This document shows positions 47,000-58,745 of a stretch of 64,000 bases of DNA, one piece after another. The stretch lies in assembly GCF_025449215.1 (NCBI RefSeq), contig NZ_CP104900.1:3844001-3908000 (forward strand), written 5' to 3'. How positions within the stretch are numbered: the stretch's first letter is position 1; the number at the start of each line of letters is the position of its first letter. The notes below the pieces were generated by a model that was not told the DNA's origin, did not search any database, and saw nothing but the letters and a program-made list of their open reading frames with translations. This stretch comes from Shewanella seohaensis. GTDB taxonomy: Bacteria; Pseudomonadota; Gammaproteobacteria; Enterobacterales; Shewanellaceae. Made by a program: the position numbers and the translations under genes.

Positions 47000-49900
47000 T
47001 TACTTAGCTTTTATGTCTTCTGCCATTCCTTTCGCCGGCATAGGCTGCGCCTTCAATGCGGGGATAGGCTGCTTAATCAACTCATCCTTAAGATAGCTGA
47101 TGGCCGTTTCGAGCTGCGCATCGTGGCCGTTAAAGGTCGCAAAGGGTAAGTTATCCACCTCGATATCCGGTGTCACCCCATGTCCTTCGAGTACCCAGCG
47201 ACCATCCATCGCATATTGCGGATATTCGGCGACCCGCGCCATACCTTTATCTGTGAGAGAGTTACGACCCGATAACCACACGCCTGCGCCCGCGGTTTGC
47301 TTACCAATGAGCGGAGCAATGCCCAGCGCCTTAATCCCCGCCGAGAAGGTTTCACCATCTGAGTACGTTAGCTCGTCGGTTAACACCACTAAATGGCCAC
47401 GGAAGGTTTGCTGCATATTGGTATTAGGCGTGCCATGGGTTGGCTGCCAGAATGCCCAAGCGCGGCGTAACAGTTTTTCGATGATCCAACTATCAATATT
47501 GCCACCGCGGTTACGGCGCACGTCGATAATCAAACCGTCCTTGTCGTAATTGGTGTAAAACTCACGGGCAAAACTCTCAATATCGCCGCCGCCCATGGCG
47601 TATAAATGCAGGTAACCAATCTTGCCCTTACTCGCCTCGGTCACGACACCTGCGTTGTGGTTAACCCAATCTAAGTAACGTAATTGGCTATCGACCTGAG
47701 TGCTAACCGGCATCACCACGGTTTTATGGTTTTGGCTGCCGCGTTTAAGCTCGAGTAATACCTGCTTATCCTGCTGATTACGCAATAAACGAGTCACATC
47801 GGCCACATTGGTCACAGGAGTGCCATTGATGGCGAGTAACATATCGCCTTCTTTCGCATCGACTTCGATACGGCTTAAGGGCGATGCCTGGCTTGGCAGT
47901 TCAGGATCATTACGATAGATATGGGCAATTTTTACTCCATCGTTAGTTTGTTGTAGCCGAGCGCCTAAACTCGCGCCTTTGGCCGCGTCAGGGTCTTTTG
48001 GCAGATCGCCACCCCGCACTTGCGAGTGCAACGAGTCTAGCTCGCCCATCATCTGCATAAAGATATCATTCAACTCGTTACGGTCGGTCAAACGGTCAAG
48101 TAACGGTTGGTACTTGGCCTTGGTCGCTTGCCAATCGAGGCCGCGCATCTTCTTATCGAAGAAGGAGTCCCTGTGCATTAACCAAGCATCTTCAAACATT
48201 TGTTGCCATTCTAGAGTGGGTGAAATTGCTAATTGCCACTGATCCGTTTGTACCTTGGCATTTTCGGTATCGCCCAACTTGTCGCCCGCATCGACGATCA
48301 GCAGCGACTTTTCATTGCTTTTTTGCGCAGCAACAACTTGCTACCATCGGCGGACACACTGTAGTTCGCCACATCTTCGGCAAACACTTCGGCTTTAGGG
48401 CGCTGCTCGCTAAACTTAATCGTCATTAAGCTAGGCTCGGTGTCATCGCCAATCGCTTGGTCGAGCACGTAGAGACGACCATCAATGGCAGTTAACTGGC
48501 TGTAATTGCCTGAATCGACAGGCACTTGCCATAAACGCTCGCCAATTCCCGCCCAATCAATTTTTACCGGCGTAGGTTTATCCTTAGAGTCTGCCTTTTC
48601 CGTCGTCTTAGCCGTCAGCTCTGTGGGTTTGCTGAAGGGGAACTTGGCATTCTTCACTAAGGCAATCGCAAAAATCTGGCTGCGTTTATCAAACACTGGC
48701 CCCATATTGCGGTCGCCCCAAGGTGAGCTTGGTGTCGCAGTAAACTGGCGATTGGAGAGGAAATATAGCCACTGGCCATCGCTGCTAAAGGTCGGCGAAT
48801 AGGACTCATACTTGTCGCTAGTGAGCGTTTGAGTCTTATTTTCGTCCACTGAATACAGCACGATTTGTGGCCTTTGCTTGCCGATTTCGGATTTAGTTAA
48901 CGCGATAAAACGACTGTCTGCCGACCAGCGAATATCCGCATAGGGGCCGAGTCCTTCACCGTTGCTGATGATTTTTTGATTGGAATTTTTCTTCAGATCT
49001 AGCAACCACACATTGCCATCGTTATCGTCGTGGGCAAGGTAACGGCCATCGTTTGACAGACTCAGCGTCATTCTTAAGGTATGACCATCTTTGGTGAGTT
49101 GCTTCGCGCCGCTGCTGCCATCGGCAGGGAATTGCCAAATTTCCTGTTGGCCACTCATGTCGCTGATGGCATAAACCGATTTACCATCCTGACTCATAAT
49201 CGCATTGCGCACGCGATAGGTACCAGGCAGTGCCACTTGCACTAAACGTGAACCATCAATTCCCGCAATCGCCACATGGCTGCGGGCGGTAATCACCACT
49301 TTATCGCCCGCAAGCGCAAGGTTCGCTGAGGTCGCATAATCCATAGGATCTTTTACCCAATGCTCGCGGCGCTGGGCAAAATCGGATGTTAATTCAATAT
49401 CTAATAATGAGTCTTTGGCTGAAGCGATATCAAAAACATGAATATCGGCGCCCTGCTGGAACACGACTTTGCCTTGGTCCATGCGCGCGCCGCGCACCTG
49501 CCAATCTTTATATTGGGTCAACTGTTTTGCGTCACTGCCATCCAGAGCCATGGACCAGAGATTGTCGTTACCATCGCTGTCGCTGATAAAGTAGAGTCTG
49601 TCTTGCCATAGCATAGGCTGACGCACCGAACCTTGATGCTGACCACTGAGCAACTGCGCCTCGTCTTTGCCACCGAGTTTAAAGCGCCACAACTCTCCTT
49701 TGGCGCCGCCGCGATAAACCTTAGCGTTATCGCCCGTGGCCTGCAGACCGAAGCGGGTAAAGTAGACATATTGATTATTGGCATCGACTACCCCTTCCAC
49801 CGCATCGGCAAGTGGTAAGTCGGTCGTCGCCAAGGTTTCTGGATTCACCAGTCGCAACATCCAATTGTTCGCAGGGCCAAAGCCACTGTCGGTGGAATAA

Positions 49901-50280
49901 AGCACTTCGCCCTTTGCAGTCCAGCCTTGAACCCGCACTCGGCTATTTTCGAAACTGACTCGTTTGGCCACACCACCCGCCACAGGAATGACATAAACCT
50001 CACTCGCGCCCTCATAATTGGCGACATAGGCCACCCATTTACCATCGGCGGAGATGGCCGCACCTAACTCTTCGGCGGGTAAAGTGGTCAGGCGCGTCGC
50101 CGCCTTTTGCCCGATCGTTTGAGTCCAAAGATCGCCTTCGGCCGTAAAGACTAAGGTCTGGTCATGTAATGCTGGCGCACGGTAATAACCTTGATTGTTG
50201 GCGGGTTGAGCGATGGCGTGGGCTGCGGACAAAGTGCCAAGGGCGAGCATGCAGCAGGCAACAGAATGACGAAGTTTCAT
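47000..50280 (-). CDS. Tricorn-like S41 family peptidase (frame broken at 48319-48324)
   Basis: The 1093-residue product starts with a signal peptide (VACCMLALGTLSAAHA), then WD40/TolB-like beta-propeller repeats over about residues 30-660, a helical core, a PDZ domain (EGDMLLAINGTPVTNVADV) and an S41 catalytic domain with GLIIDVRRNRGGNIDSWIIE and the nucleophile region TYSDGETFSAG. The frame breaks between propeller and core at a T6 run on the plus strand; one base restores LLRKKSNEKSLLIVDAGDK. It probably degrades peptides in the periplasm, as tricorn proteases do downstream of other proteases. Confidence 0.9.
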
Positions 50281-50487
50281 GTGTAATCTCTATCCTATTG
50301 TTATTGTTAGCAATGGACTTTCTAGTGGGCGTGATTGACGAATGATGACCCAAAGTCTGGCAAAGTAATCCCACAAGCTAGCAGAAATTGATAGAGAGAG
50401 CAGTAACTGAAGGCAACAGAAGTTTTAGCAAATGTGTCATAGGCTTACCATTTGCTATACCAATAATCCTAAAGGTATTTCTCAGGT

Positions 50488-51398
50488 TTAATCGAAGGTG
50501 AGTAAGTTGGCATATTGCGCGGAGAGCGAATTAAACTGATGGCTGGTTTTCGTTTGCTGCGCCAACGAAATTTGCTGCCATTTGTATACAATTCGGGCAA
50601 TTTCACCGTTAGTACTTAACGCCTTAATTGCAGCATTAAATTGCTTTAATTGCGCTGATGAAAGGGTTTGCTTGCTAAGCATTAAGTGAATTTGGTTGCG
50701 GTCCAACACTGGCTTTAGCGGTGATAACCTCACCCCTTGATGCTGACTGGCGATATAAGGCATGGCCATGGCATCACCAATAATCAGGTCCGCACGGCCA
50801 TAGGTGAGCATTTGCACCGACTTATCGGCATCGGGACTGAGTATTAACAGGTGCTCTTGCTCCAAGCGCTGCCGAGTCTGCTCATAATCCACCCCATACC
50901 AACCACTGATAGGCACTAACAAACGCAGTTTCTGGCTAAAAATGTCCTGCCATTGGGTTAAGCGGATCTTGTCTTTGTTTTCATCCAACACAAATAAACG
51001 CACGGTTTCATCACGGTAGGCGGCGGAGAATAAGGCATACTCTTCACGCTCAGCGGTTTTAGTGGCGCCCATCATCATGTCTAAGGAGCCACTTTTCAGC
51101 ATTTGATGCGAGCGCTTAGCCGGCACATTGATAAAAGTGACCTCGCAGCCTAAGTGTTCGGCAAAGGCGCGAAGCAGCTCCACATCTAACCCCTGCGCCT
51201 CCCCTGTGGATCTTCCCAGGCATAGGGCGGCCAATCGTTATAACCCACTTTGAGGGGATTTAAGCAAACGGGCGCTCCGGCCTCAGATGGAACACCTAAA
51301 GCGGGGAAAATAAAAATACATAACAGCAGGATATGGCTAAGCTGAAAAACGAACCTAGGCACAATAGTCGCCCCATAATCGGTTGTTCTCGTCCTCAT
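50488..51398 (-). CDS. Periplasmic amino-acid-type solute-binding protein (frame broken at 51201-51204)
   Basis: Residues 1-40 look like an export signal (LLLCIFIFPALGVPSEAGA), then LKVGYNDWPPYAWEDPQG; the frame is lost at a C4 run on the plus strand and one added base joins GEAQGLDVELLRAFAEHLG, giving about 303 residues. The remaining part follows the SBP_bac_3 pattern (DMMMGATKTAEREEYALFSAAY). No transporter genes are adjacent, so it may be a stand-alone sensor or substrate binder as is common in Shewanella. The start ATG 51398 is tentative. Confidence 0.78.
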
Positions 51399-51531
51399 CG
51401 AGAATGTCTAACGCAATGAGTTTACCGTTAGAGCCGCGGCGTTCCCATCGCCTTCCTAAGCTTAGTCTGCATCAACTGAGGATGCCATCGGCTTGAACTC
51501 CCGTAAGCAAGCCATCGCTTAAGTATCCGAT

Positions 51532-51824
51532 TTAAAGCAGGCACTTATACACTATCGCCACCACTTTGGTTGGTTCGCCCATATCCGTTTGAAGCCACAC
51601 TATATGGGTGCCTCCTAACTCCTCCCCTTGTAAGGCGGCGGATTGTTTTGCTTCGGCAAGGTTATTGGCATGGCGACTTACACCAGTGACTAGCGCAAAA
51701 CTGTCACAGTGAGTCACTTCAAAATCATAGGCTTCGTTAATGCGCCGTGGTAATTGAGGGGGTTCTAGGGCGCAACTTGAGAGAAAAAGATAAGGCAAAT
51801 CCCTGATAAGGCACATTTAAACAA
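51532..51824 (-). CDS. DUF4156-like lipoprotein (possible frame break at 51784-51788)
   Basis: The mature region (THCDSFALVTGVSRHANNLAEA, GEELGGTHIVWLQ, IVYKCLL) resembles DUF4156 proteins such as YjeI, with two Cys likely bonded. As read, the frame opens at ATG 51816 with an odd signal (MCLIRDLPYLFLSSC). If one base is added in the A5 run at 51784-51788, the upstream frame from TTG 51824 gives a much better lipoprotein signal (FKCALSGICLIFFLSSC). I favour that, but without other evidence it stays uncertain. Confidence 0.55.
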
Positions 51825-52033
51825 AACAGTTTATCCAATTGTTAAATCCTAAATAGGCGGGCGAACATAACGAATTCGATTCAACTTAATTGTGAAGCAA
51901 CTCACATCCCTTTAACGACAACCAATACACTAAGTTACAAATATTAATTTGATTTCATATAGTTATATAAAGGTTTGATAATCACCATGGATGATAAGCT
52001 TTGATTAATTCTCTCGAGCCTCATTTACACTTG

Positions 52034-52062
52034 TAAAAAAGGGAGTCAATCGACTCCCTTTT
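52034..52062 (-). terminator. Terminator of the thr operon
   Basis: Stem AAAAGGGAGTC / GACTCCCTTTT followed on the minus strand by a T-rich tail, about 30 bases past the thrC stop. Confidence 0.9.
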
Positions 52063-52090
52063 ACCTGTTGCTTAATGGCGATTCGCCGCC

Positions 52091-53380
52091 TCAGCTTAAC
52101 ACCGCAAATAAATGTGACTTTAACTGAGCAAAATCGGCGGCTAATTCAGCCGAGAGTACGGGTTTATGCTTCACCGCTTTAAGTTCTGCAGGCAGAGGTA
52201 AATCGAGGTTAAGCTCTCTATCCACGACGTCCTTAAACTTGGCAGGATGCGCCGTACCTAAAAATATTCCCACTTCATCAGGCACTAAGTTAAGTGTTAA
52301 GGCTCTGGCTGCAATGGCTGCATGGGGCTCGGACACATAACCTTTGGCATGTAACTCAGCCAGCGCCTCCGAGGTTTGCGCCTCTGATAAACGTATCCCC
52401 ACTAGGTCAGCCAATGGCCAACCGAGTTTCTCGCAAATTGCCTCGACGCGGGGCCAGTTACTTGGCTCGCTCACATCCATCGCATTGGACATAGTCGCTT
52501 GAGTGGGATTGGGTTGCCAATCACCACTCTCTAAATAACGTGGGACAGTGTCATTGGCGTTGGTGGCGGCAATAAAACGTTTGACGGGTAAGCCCATGGC
52601 TTTGGCAAATAAGCCCGCGGTGAGATTACCAAAATTACCACTGGGCACGGCAATCACAGGATCGGCCTCATGGCGCTGTTTCGATTGGGCGACCGCTTCG
52701 AAGTAATAACAAATCTGTGCCAGCAAACGGCTGATATTGATTGAGTTGGCCGAGTTTAAATGCAAGCCATCACGCACATCGCTATCTTCAAAAGCCTGTT
52801 TGACTAAGTGCTGACAAGCATCGAAATCGGACGCTACTGCCACAGTGTGGATGTTCTTACCTAAGGTGGTGAACATCTTTTCCTGTAGCTCACTGATTTT
52901 GCCCTTAGGATAGAGCACGACTACATTGACTTTATCTAGGCCGTAAAAGGCATCTGCCACCGCCGCCCCTGTGTCACCCGAGGTCGCGGTTAGAATGGTT
53001 AAGCGCGAGTCTTGGGCAAAGGCATTGATGCATTGCGCCATAAAGCGCGCACCAAAATCCTTAAATGCTAAAGTTGGCCCATGGAAAAGCTCAAGGCACG
53101 AGCGCTGCTCATCGACCGCCACCAAGGGCAAATCGAAATTAAAGGCACGCTCGACCAGTTTATCTACCGCGTCTTGTCCAAGCTCTGAGGCAAGCCAAGC
53201 GCCAAGCACTTTTTTACTCCGCTCGACAAAAGGCATCGCCAGCAGCGCCTCGATATCGTGCAACACTGGGATTTGAGTAGGAAAAAACAACCCTCTGTCT
53301 TTACCGAGTCCTAATTGCACCGCTTCCTTAAAGCTCACTTTCTGCGAAGGGTGTTTTAAATTATATAGTTCCATGCTCAC
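52091..53380 (-). CDS. thrC: Threonine synthase
   Basis: The 429-residue PLP enzyme turns O-phosphohomoserine into threonine. The PLP-binding lysine lies in GPTLAFKDFGARF, the phosphate-binding loop in AVPSGNFGNLTAG, and TATSGDTGAAVADAF is also present. The start MSMELYNLKHPSQKVSFKEA matches enterobacterial ThrC. It begins about 60 bases after the true end of thrB and ends the thr operon. Confidence 0.95.
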   Translation of the reverse strand: MSMELYNLKHPSQKVSFKEAVQLGLGKDRGLFFPTQIPVLHDIEALLAMPFVERSKKVLGAWLASELGQDAVDKLVERAFNFDLPLVAVDEQRSCLELFHGPTLAFKDFGARFMAQCINAFAQDSRLTILTATSGDTGAAVADAFYGLDKVNVVVLYPKGKISELQEKMFTTLGKNIHTVAVASDFDACQHLVKQAFEDSDVRDGLHLNSANSINISRLLAQICYYFEAVAQSKQRHEADPVIAVPSGNFGNLTAGLFAKAMGLPVKRFIAATNANDTVPRYLESGDWQPNPTQATMSNAMDVSEPSNWPRVEAICEKLGWPLADLVGIRLSEAQTSEALAELHAKGYVSEPHAAIAARALTLNLVPDEVGIFLGTAHPAKFKDVVDRELNLDLPLPAELKAVKHKPVLSAELAADFAQLKSHLFAVLS

Positions 53381-53439
53381 TCGACCTTATCAGTGCCAAG
53401 CCTTTAGGCTTGGGCTTAATGCTTTTAAAAGTAAGAAAA

Positions 53440-54375
53440 TTAATCGACTCTGCGCGTACCTTGCTCATCGAGGCGGCACACATGGGCAAAGCCCCCGCTT
53501 CAGTCAGATAATGAGCCTCTAACCACGCCTTGGCGGCGTTAGCGGTCGCAAGATCGTCTGTCACCGAAAACAGCGTTGGCCCGCTACCCGAGATGCCAGT
53601 GGTTAACATGCCTAATTCGGCGAGCGCCGCTCTGGCGTTGTCATAACCCGGTATCGCCGCCGCGCGGTAAGGTTCGGCCAGCACATCCTTCAAGACTTGA
53701 ATCGCAAGCTTGGCGTTTTGCTGATAAGAGGCGTGTACAAAGGCACTCAAATAACGCCCAAAATCGATGACCACGGACTTATCGTATTGTTCTGGCATGA
53801 GTTTACGCATCATCGCCGTCGAGAGTGAAATCCCAGGATACGCCACCACCCAATACCATTGTTTAAAACTGGGTATCGGCTCACAGATAGCGCCAGGCAC
53901 ATTGAGCATCAGCTGCATGCCGCCCAAATAACAGGGGGCGACGTTGTCGTAATGCACACTTCCACTGATCTTGCCCTCAAACTCGCCCATGAGTTCGAGT
54001 AGTGCTTGCTTATCGTATGGACGCTCAAAATGCTCGTTAAGCGCGTAAAGCGCTGCAACCACAGAACTGGCGCTCGAGCCTAAGCCACTGCCGACGGGCA
54101 AGTTTTTCTAGGGTTAATGCCACGCCTTGGTTTTCTTTCCCAAGGGCTTTTAAGAAAAACACCGCGCATTGATGGACGATATTCTCCTCGGGATTGCTGG
54201 GTAACTTATGCGCCCAAGCTCCCACTTGAGTGAGGCTCACCCCCGCATCCGCCGCCGCAATCGTGACTCTATCGCCTAGTAAACTGCCATCGATGGGCGC
54301 AAGTGCTGCGCCCAATAAATCAAAGCCCACACCCACATTACCCATAGAGGCGGGAGCGTAAACGGTCAAACTCAT
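53440..54375 (-). CDS. thrB: Homoserine kinase (two frame breaks, 53492-53496 and 54103-54107)
   Basis: The GHMP kinase phosphorylates homoserine. The start [20 protein letters not shown] and the ATP loop [18 protein letters not shown] are in different frames: [12 protein letters not shown] needs two A in the A run at 54103-54107 (plus-strand T5). Near the end, one base in the C5 run at 53492-53496 restores [20 protein letters not shown] with the stop at 53440; without it the frame runs on to 53361 with a nonsense tail. The repaired protein is 312 residues, normal for ThrB. The ATG overlaps the thrA stop as ATGA. An essential step for threonine synthesis makes real double mutation unlikely. 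Confidence 0.92.
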
Positions 54376-56840
54376 ACACTCACCTCACGAGTCCAATTTA
54401 AGGTTCTTAATACATCGGCAAAGGCGCCGGCCGCTGTCACTTCTGTACCCGCACCGTATCCACGTAATACAAAAGGAATCGGCTGATAATAACGGCTGTA
54501 GAATGCCAGCGCGTTTTCACCTCCTTTTACGCTGTAGAGCGGATCGGTAGCATCGACTTCGGTGATACGCACATAACACGCGCCTTCTTCAATCTGCCCC
54601 ACATAACGCAGCACTTTACCCTGCGCTTTCGCCTCTGCCACTCGTGCCGCAATCGCGGCATCGGCCTCGGGTAAACGCGCCATAAAACTTTCCACATCGC
54701 CTGAATCATCAAAATCGTCAGGCAGAACTGAGTCGACAACGATATCGCTTAGCTCAAGTTTCAAACCCACTTCACGGGCCAAGATCAGCACTTTACGCGC
54801 CACATCCATACCACTTAAATCATCACGGGGATCGGGCTCGGTAAAGCATTTTTCCCGCGCCAGTTTAGTCGCTTCTGACAGTGTCATGCCCTCATCGAGT
54901 TTACCGAAGATAAAGGATAAGGAGCCTGATAAAATACCGTTAAACTTGTGCAACTTATCGCCAGCAAATAACAGTTTTTTCAAGTTGTCGATAACGGGCA
55001 ATCCGGCGCCAACGTTAGTCTCATACAAGAACTGACGACGTTGTTTCAAGGCTGTTTGACGCAGTGCTTGGTAGTAAGCGTAGTCTCGCGTATTGGCCTT
55101 CTTATTGGGCGTCACCACGTGCATGCCCGCATTCATCACCTCTAAATACTGGTTCGACACTTGATCGCTTGAGGTACAATCCACCAGTACAGGGTTTAAT
55201 AACTGTTGCTCTTTCACCCAAGCCAATAGCGCGGGCAGATCGCTTGGCTGCTGACTGTCGGCAAGCAGGTTTTGCCAATTGTTTAAATCGATACCCGCAC
55301 TATCGAGTAACATCTTGCTTGAATTCACGATGCCGCAGACACGAATGCTAATGTGCTGCTCTTTTAACACGCTCGCCTGATGTTTGATTTGCTCGAGTAA
55401 GCCTGCACCAACATTGCCGCAACCCACTAAAAACACATCTAAATATTGCTGCACATCGAAAAAGCCCTGATGACAGGCGGCAACCGCATGCTTGGTCTTT
55501 CGCTGCTCGATTACCGTTGAAATAGAACGTTCAGAAGAGCCTTGCGCAATCGCGATGATATTCACACTCGCCTGCGCTAACGCTTGGAAGAACCGCGCCG
55601 CCACACCTTTATGGGTACGCATGCCATCACCGATTAACGAGACGATTGCTAAGTCATGGCGCATTTCAATCGGCTCGAGTAAATCACTTTTGATTTCTAG
55701 CTCAAACTCTTGCTCCAGCGCCGATTTCACCTTGGCGGACTCGCTTGTCGCCACACAAAAGCTGATGCTGTATTCGCAAGAACTCTGGGTGATGAGTGAC
55801 ACGGAAACGCCACTACGGGAAATTGCCGCCAGTGTGCGGCTCGCCATGCCGACCATGCCCTTCATGCCGGGGCCTGATACATCAAACATGGTTTGATTAT
55901 CCAGATTAGAAATGGCCTTCACCTGCAGACCGCTTTCATCGGCCTGATTCGATACCAGAGTGCCAGGCGCATCGGGATTAAAGCTGTTCTTGATATAACA
56001 GGGAATATGAAACTGAGCGATGGGCGCAATGGTTTTAGGATGCAGCACCTTAGCCCCAAAGTAAGACAGCTCCATCGCCTCTTGATAACTGAGCTGTGAC
56101 AATAATTTAGCATCGGTGACAACCCGAGGATCGGTGTTGTATACGCCGTCAACGTCGGTCCAGATCTCACAACTTGAGGCATCTAAACAAGCGGCCAGCA
56201 CGGCAGCGGAATAGTCAGAGCCGTTACGGCCTAAGGTCACGACCTTGCCGTCTTCATCGGCGGCGGTAAAGCCGGGCATCACCCAAACCCGCTTCTCATC
56301 GAGGGCAAGATTTTTGAATCGCGGTTTACTGACGGCAATATCCACCACGGATTCGAGCGGACGACCACGGCCTAAAAACAGCTCACGCGGGTCTAGCTGA
56401 GCCGAAGTGATGCCTTTTGCCAGCATGACTTGCTCCATCAAAGCAGCAGACAAACGCTCGCCAGCAACCACGATCTCGGCGCGCACCCCGTCAGGGCATT
56501 CCTGCAGCAGCGTAATACCGCGTAATCTGTCCTGCCAACGTGCAAGTTGCGCACTCAGTCCGGCGAACAGCACTTCGCTTTGACTGCTCGAGAGTCCAGA
56601 ACTGACCGCATCCTGATAGAGCGAAGTAAACACTCGCTCAACGTGTTGAATGACTGGCGAATAATCTTCCCCTTTCACCGCCACATCCACCATTTCTAGC
56701 AAGGCGTTTGTTACTGTCGCGGGCGCAGAGAGCACTGTAGCCACCGGTTCTGCTTTCGCCGCGTTGGCCACGATATCTGCCGCCATTGAAAATCGCTGCC
56801 AATTTGCAAGCGAGGTACCACCAAATTTCATTACTTTCAT
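54372..56840 (-). CDS. thrA: Bifunctional aspartokinase I / homoserine dehydrogenase I
   Basis: The 822-residue protein has an aspartokinase domain ([13 protein letters not shown] at the start, [15 protein letters not shown]), two ACT domains for threonine feedback (about 315-465) and a homoserine dehydrogenase domain ([50 protein letters not shown]). It catalyses the first and third steps from aspartate to threonine. It follows the thrL attenuator and overlaps thrB by four bases. The frame is intact. Confidence 0.97.
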   Translation of the reverse strand: MKVMKFGGTSLANWQRFSMAADIVANAAKAEPVATVLSAPATVTNALLEMVDVAVKGEDYSPVIQHVERVFTSLYQDAVSSGLSSSQSEVLFAGLSAQLARWQDRLRGITLLQECPDGVRAEIVVAGERLSAALMEQVMLAKGITSAQLDPRELFLGRGRPLESVVDIAVSKPRFKNLALDEKRVWVMPGFTAADEDGKVVTLGRNGSDYSAAVLAACLDASSCEIWTDVDGVYNTDPRVVTDAKLLSQLSYQEAMELSYFGAKVLHPKTIAPIAQFHIPCYIKNSFNPDAPGTLVSNQADESGLQVKAISNLDNQTMFDVSGPGMKGMVGMASRTLAAISRSGVSVSLITQSSCEYSISFCVATSESAKVKSALEQEFELEIKSDLLEPIEMRHDLAIVSLIGDGMRTHKGVAARFFQALAQASVNIIAIAQGSSERSISTVIEQRKTKHAVAACHQGFFDVQQYLDVFLVGCGNVGAGLLEQIKHQASVLKEQHISIRVCGIVNSSKMLLDSAGIDLNNWQNLLADSQQPSDLPALLAWVKEQQLLNPVLVDCTSSDQVSNQYLEVMNAGMHVVTPNKKANTRDYAYYQALRQTALKQRRQFLYETNVGAGLPVIDNLKKLLFAGDKLHKFNGILSGSLSFIFGKLDEGMTLSEATKLAREKCFTEPDPRDDLSGMDVARKVLILAREVGLKLELSDIVVDSVLPDDFDDSGDVESFMARLPEADAAIAARVAEAKAQGKVLRYVGQIEEGACYVRITEVDATDPLYSVKGGENALAFYSRYYQPIPFVLRGYGAGTEVTAAGAFADVLRTLNWTREVSV

Positions 56841-56883
56841 CTTGATCTCCTGTACCGCGCCCGACTAAGAAACATAAGCTAGA

Positions 56884-56918
56884 AACAAAAAAGCCCGCTT
56901 CTTTGTGGGAAGCGGGCT
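56884..56918 (-). terminator. Attenuator terminator of the thr operon
   Basis: Perfect 10-bp stem AGCCCGCTTC / GAAGCGGGCT followed on the minus strand by TTTTTT, between thrL and thrA. A stalled ribosome at Thr/Ile codons would prevent it from forming. Confidence 0.93.
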
Positions 56919-56943
56919 CGTCGTTAAAATTCTTTAGGGTGTA

Positions 56944-57015
56944 TCAGCCCGCCCCCACTCTGGTTGTAGTGGTGGTTGTAATAATGGTAGTTACTACAAA
57001 ACCTAGGCTATGCAT
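56944..57015 (-). CDS. thrL: thr operon leader peptide
   Basis: The 23-residue ORF contains T-T-I-I-T-T-T-T-T-T from residue 9 on, the Thr/Ile run expected for attenuation of thrABC by charged tRNA-Thr and tRNA-Ile. It lies 26 bases before the attenuator stem. I could not assign a clear promoter or ribosome site before it; 57016-57482 otherwise holds only promoter-type AT-rich sequence for slyD and thr. Confidence 0.88.
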   Translation of the reverse strand: MHSLGFVVTTIITTTTTTRVGAG

Positions 57016-57482
57016 ACGTTTGGGCTAATCCATGTCAATGTGATGTAAAACAGAATTGCCTTTTTCACCTAGCCTTGTCAACCCCCTAACTGGATTATTT
57101 ATGAACAAATCTTTCACAGCCTCAAATTCGCTTCTTAACATTCATTAATATCAAGTTTTCCTAGGGTAAAAATGCGATTTCATCAATAGAAAACTGTTGA
57201 CGTAAACGTAATGCCGCACAAATGCATCTATTTTTAAACATTTAAATTCAATCAATTATATCAAGCATGTCGTAATGCCTTTAGATTAGGCTATGTAAAT
57301 CCACTTTCGAGGCCAACAAACCGCAAGCGATATCCATCAACAATTTGGCGTAAATTCCTCTCCAAATGGCTGTTCATCACGCCAACAAAAAGCTGTGCGA
57401 TATCTAACATAAGCAACTTCAAATTATCGCCAGCGCCCCAAAAGCACGTTATTATGCGCGCACATTCCGAACCGGAGGCGAT

Positions 57483-58145
57483 ATGAAGATCACCCAACAC
57501 AGCGCGGTAACCATTCATTACCGTTTATCAGATCAAGACGGCAGACTTTTAGAAGACTCTTTTGATGCCGAACCTATGCTCTATCTGCACGGTGCAGAAA
57601 ACCTGATCCCAGGATTAGAAGCTGCATTAGAAGGTAAAACCAAGGGCGAAACACTGGATGTGACTATTAGTGCCGAAGAAGCCTACGGTCCTTACCACGA
57701 TGGTCTGCGTCAAGCTGTGCCATTAGAAGCATTCGGTGATATCGAAGATATCGTTCCTGGTATGCGCTTTATTGCCGAGACAGAAATGGGTCAACGCCCA
57801 GTGCAAGTTGTCGAAGTCAAAGATGATGTGGTCATCGTTGATGGCAACCATCCTTTAGCGGGACAAGCACTGAGCTTCAACATTGAAATTATCGATGTTC
57901 GCGCTGCAACGGCAGAAGAAGTTGCCCATGGCCATATCCATGCCCACGGCGGATGTGGCAGCCATGGTCACAACCATGATCATGACCACGGCGGCGGATG
58001 CTGTGGTGGTTCAAGCCAAGATGCGGGTGGCTGTTGTGGCGGTTCTGATGATCATGGTCATCATCACCATGACCACGATCATGAAGCGTGCGACACACCA
58101 AAAACAGGTTGTGATGGCAATGGCGGTTGCGGTTGCCGCGGCTAA
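57483..58145 (+). CDS. slyD: SlyD, FKBP-type prolyl isomerase with metal-binding tail
   Basis: The 220-residue protein has the FKBP domain (TIHYRLSDQDGRLLEDSFD, HGAENLIPGLEAALEG) with the inserted chaperone flap, then a tail from about residue 150 very rich in His, Cys and Gly (CCGG, HHHHDHDHE). SlyD acts as a folding helper and delivers nickel to hydrogenase maturation factors. The Cys-rich tail is longer than in E. coli SlyD. An AACCGGAGGCGAT site gives a good ribosome binding site. Confidence 0.95.
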   Translation: MKITQHSAVTIHYRLSDQDGRLLEDSFDAEPMLYLHGAENLIPGLEAALEGKTKGETLDVTISAEEAYGPYHDGLRQAVPLEAFGDIEDIVPGMRFIAETEMGQRPVQVVEVKDDVVIVDGNHPLAGQALSFNIEIIDVRAATAEEVAHGHIHAHGGCGSHGHNHDHDHGGGCCGGSSQDAGGCCGGSDDHGHHHHDHDHEACDTPKTGCDGNGGCGCRG

Positions 58146-58190
58146 TCTAGGCCGTAACGCCTAAAGCTCACTAACCCGAGCAAGATAATG

Positions 58191-58222
58191 AAGCACTTCC
58201 TTACATAAGGAGGTGCTTTTTT
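58191..58222 (+). terminator. Terminator after slyD
   Basis: A 12-bp stem with one G-T pair (AAGCACTTCCTT / AAGGAGGTGCTT) is followed by TTTTTT. Confidence 0.88.
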
Positions 58223-58337
58223 TATCAACAAATGTTTATAATCCAAAGGTAAACACGGAAGTTTTAGATAGATTTAGCATTTTTAACTGGAATATTAGGG
58301 TTTTAAACCTATTTCGATATCACGCGACGGAGTGCAT

Positions 58338-58715
58338 ATGTTAACAAAACCTGTATACGAAGCTTTACCTTATGGTTATATGGCATTAGGCATCGCAAGC
58401 TTTATGCTGCTCGAACCCAATTATGCTTTGATTGCTTCAGCTGTCATGTTTGTGCTTGGCGCAAGAATTTACACTATGCGCTCCCAAAACCGTCGTACCG
58501 ACCCTATCAAACGTAGGAAATCAGGCGGGATCCCTAAGATGATTTATGACCTATTACCCTTCTTATACTTGCTAGGTGCATTGTCCATCTTTAAGTTTTT
58601 ACCCGAAAAGTTTTACCCATTATTAGCCATATTACTCTTAAGCTACAGCTTCTACATTCTGGTAAGACGTACGCTTTATCGTCGTCATAAGTTGCCTGCC
58701 ACCCCAATGTTTTAG
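58338..58715 (+). CDS. Small membrane protein of unknown function
   Basis: ATG 58338 follows CGGAGTGCAT. The 125-residue protein has four hydrophobic segments in two pairs (YMALGIASFMLL, ALIASAVMFVLGARI; DLLPFLYLLGALSIF, LLAILLLSYSFYILV) with a basic loop between (RRTDPIKRRKSGG). I do not recognise the family. It overlaps the convergent trpR region only slightly. Confidence 0.7.
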   Translation: MLTKPVYEALPYGYMALGIASFMLLEPNYALIASAVMFVLGARIYTMRSQNRRTDPIKRRKSGGIPKMIYDLLPFLYLLGALSIFKFLPEKFYPLLAILLLSYSFYILVRRTLYRRHKLPATPMF

Positions 58716-58745
58716 GCTATTAAGGATAAAGGCACCACAGCGACC

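Noticed and set aside
53361..53439. Extended C-terminus of thrB overlapping thrC
   Set aside because: The tail from the unrepaired frame matches no homoserine kinase; adding one base at 53492-53496 restores the expected end at 53440.
57291..57518. 75-codon minus-strand ORF between thrL and slyD
   Set aside because: It overlaps the slyD start, has no ribosome site and no recognisable pattern.
57883..58164. Met/Ala-rich ORF inside slyD
   Set aside because: It is the +1 reading of the His/Cys-rich slyD tail.
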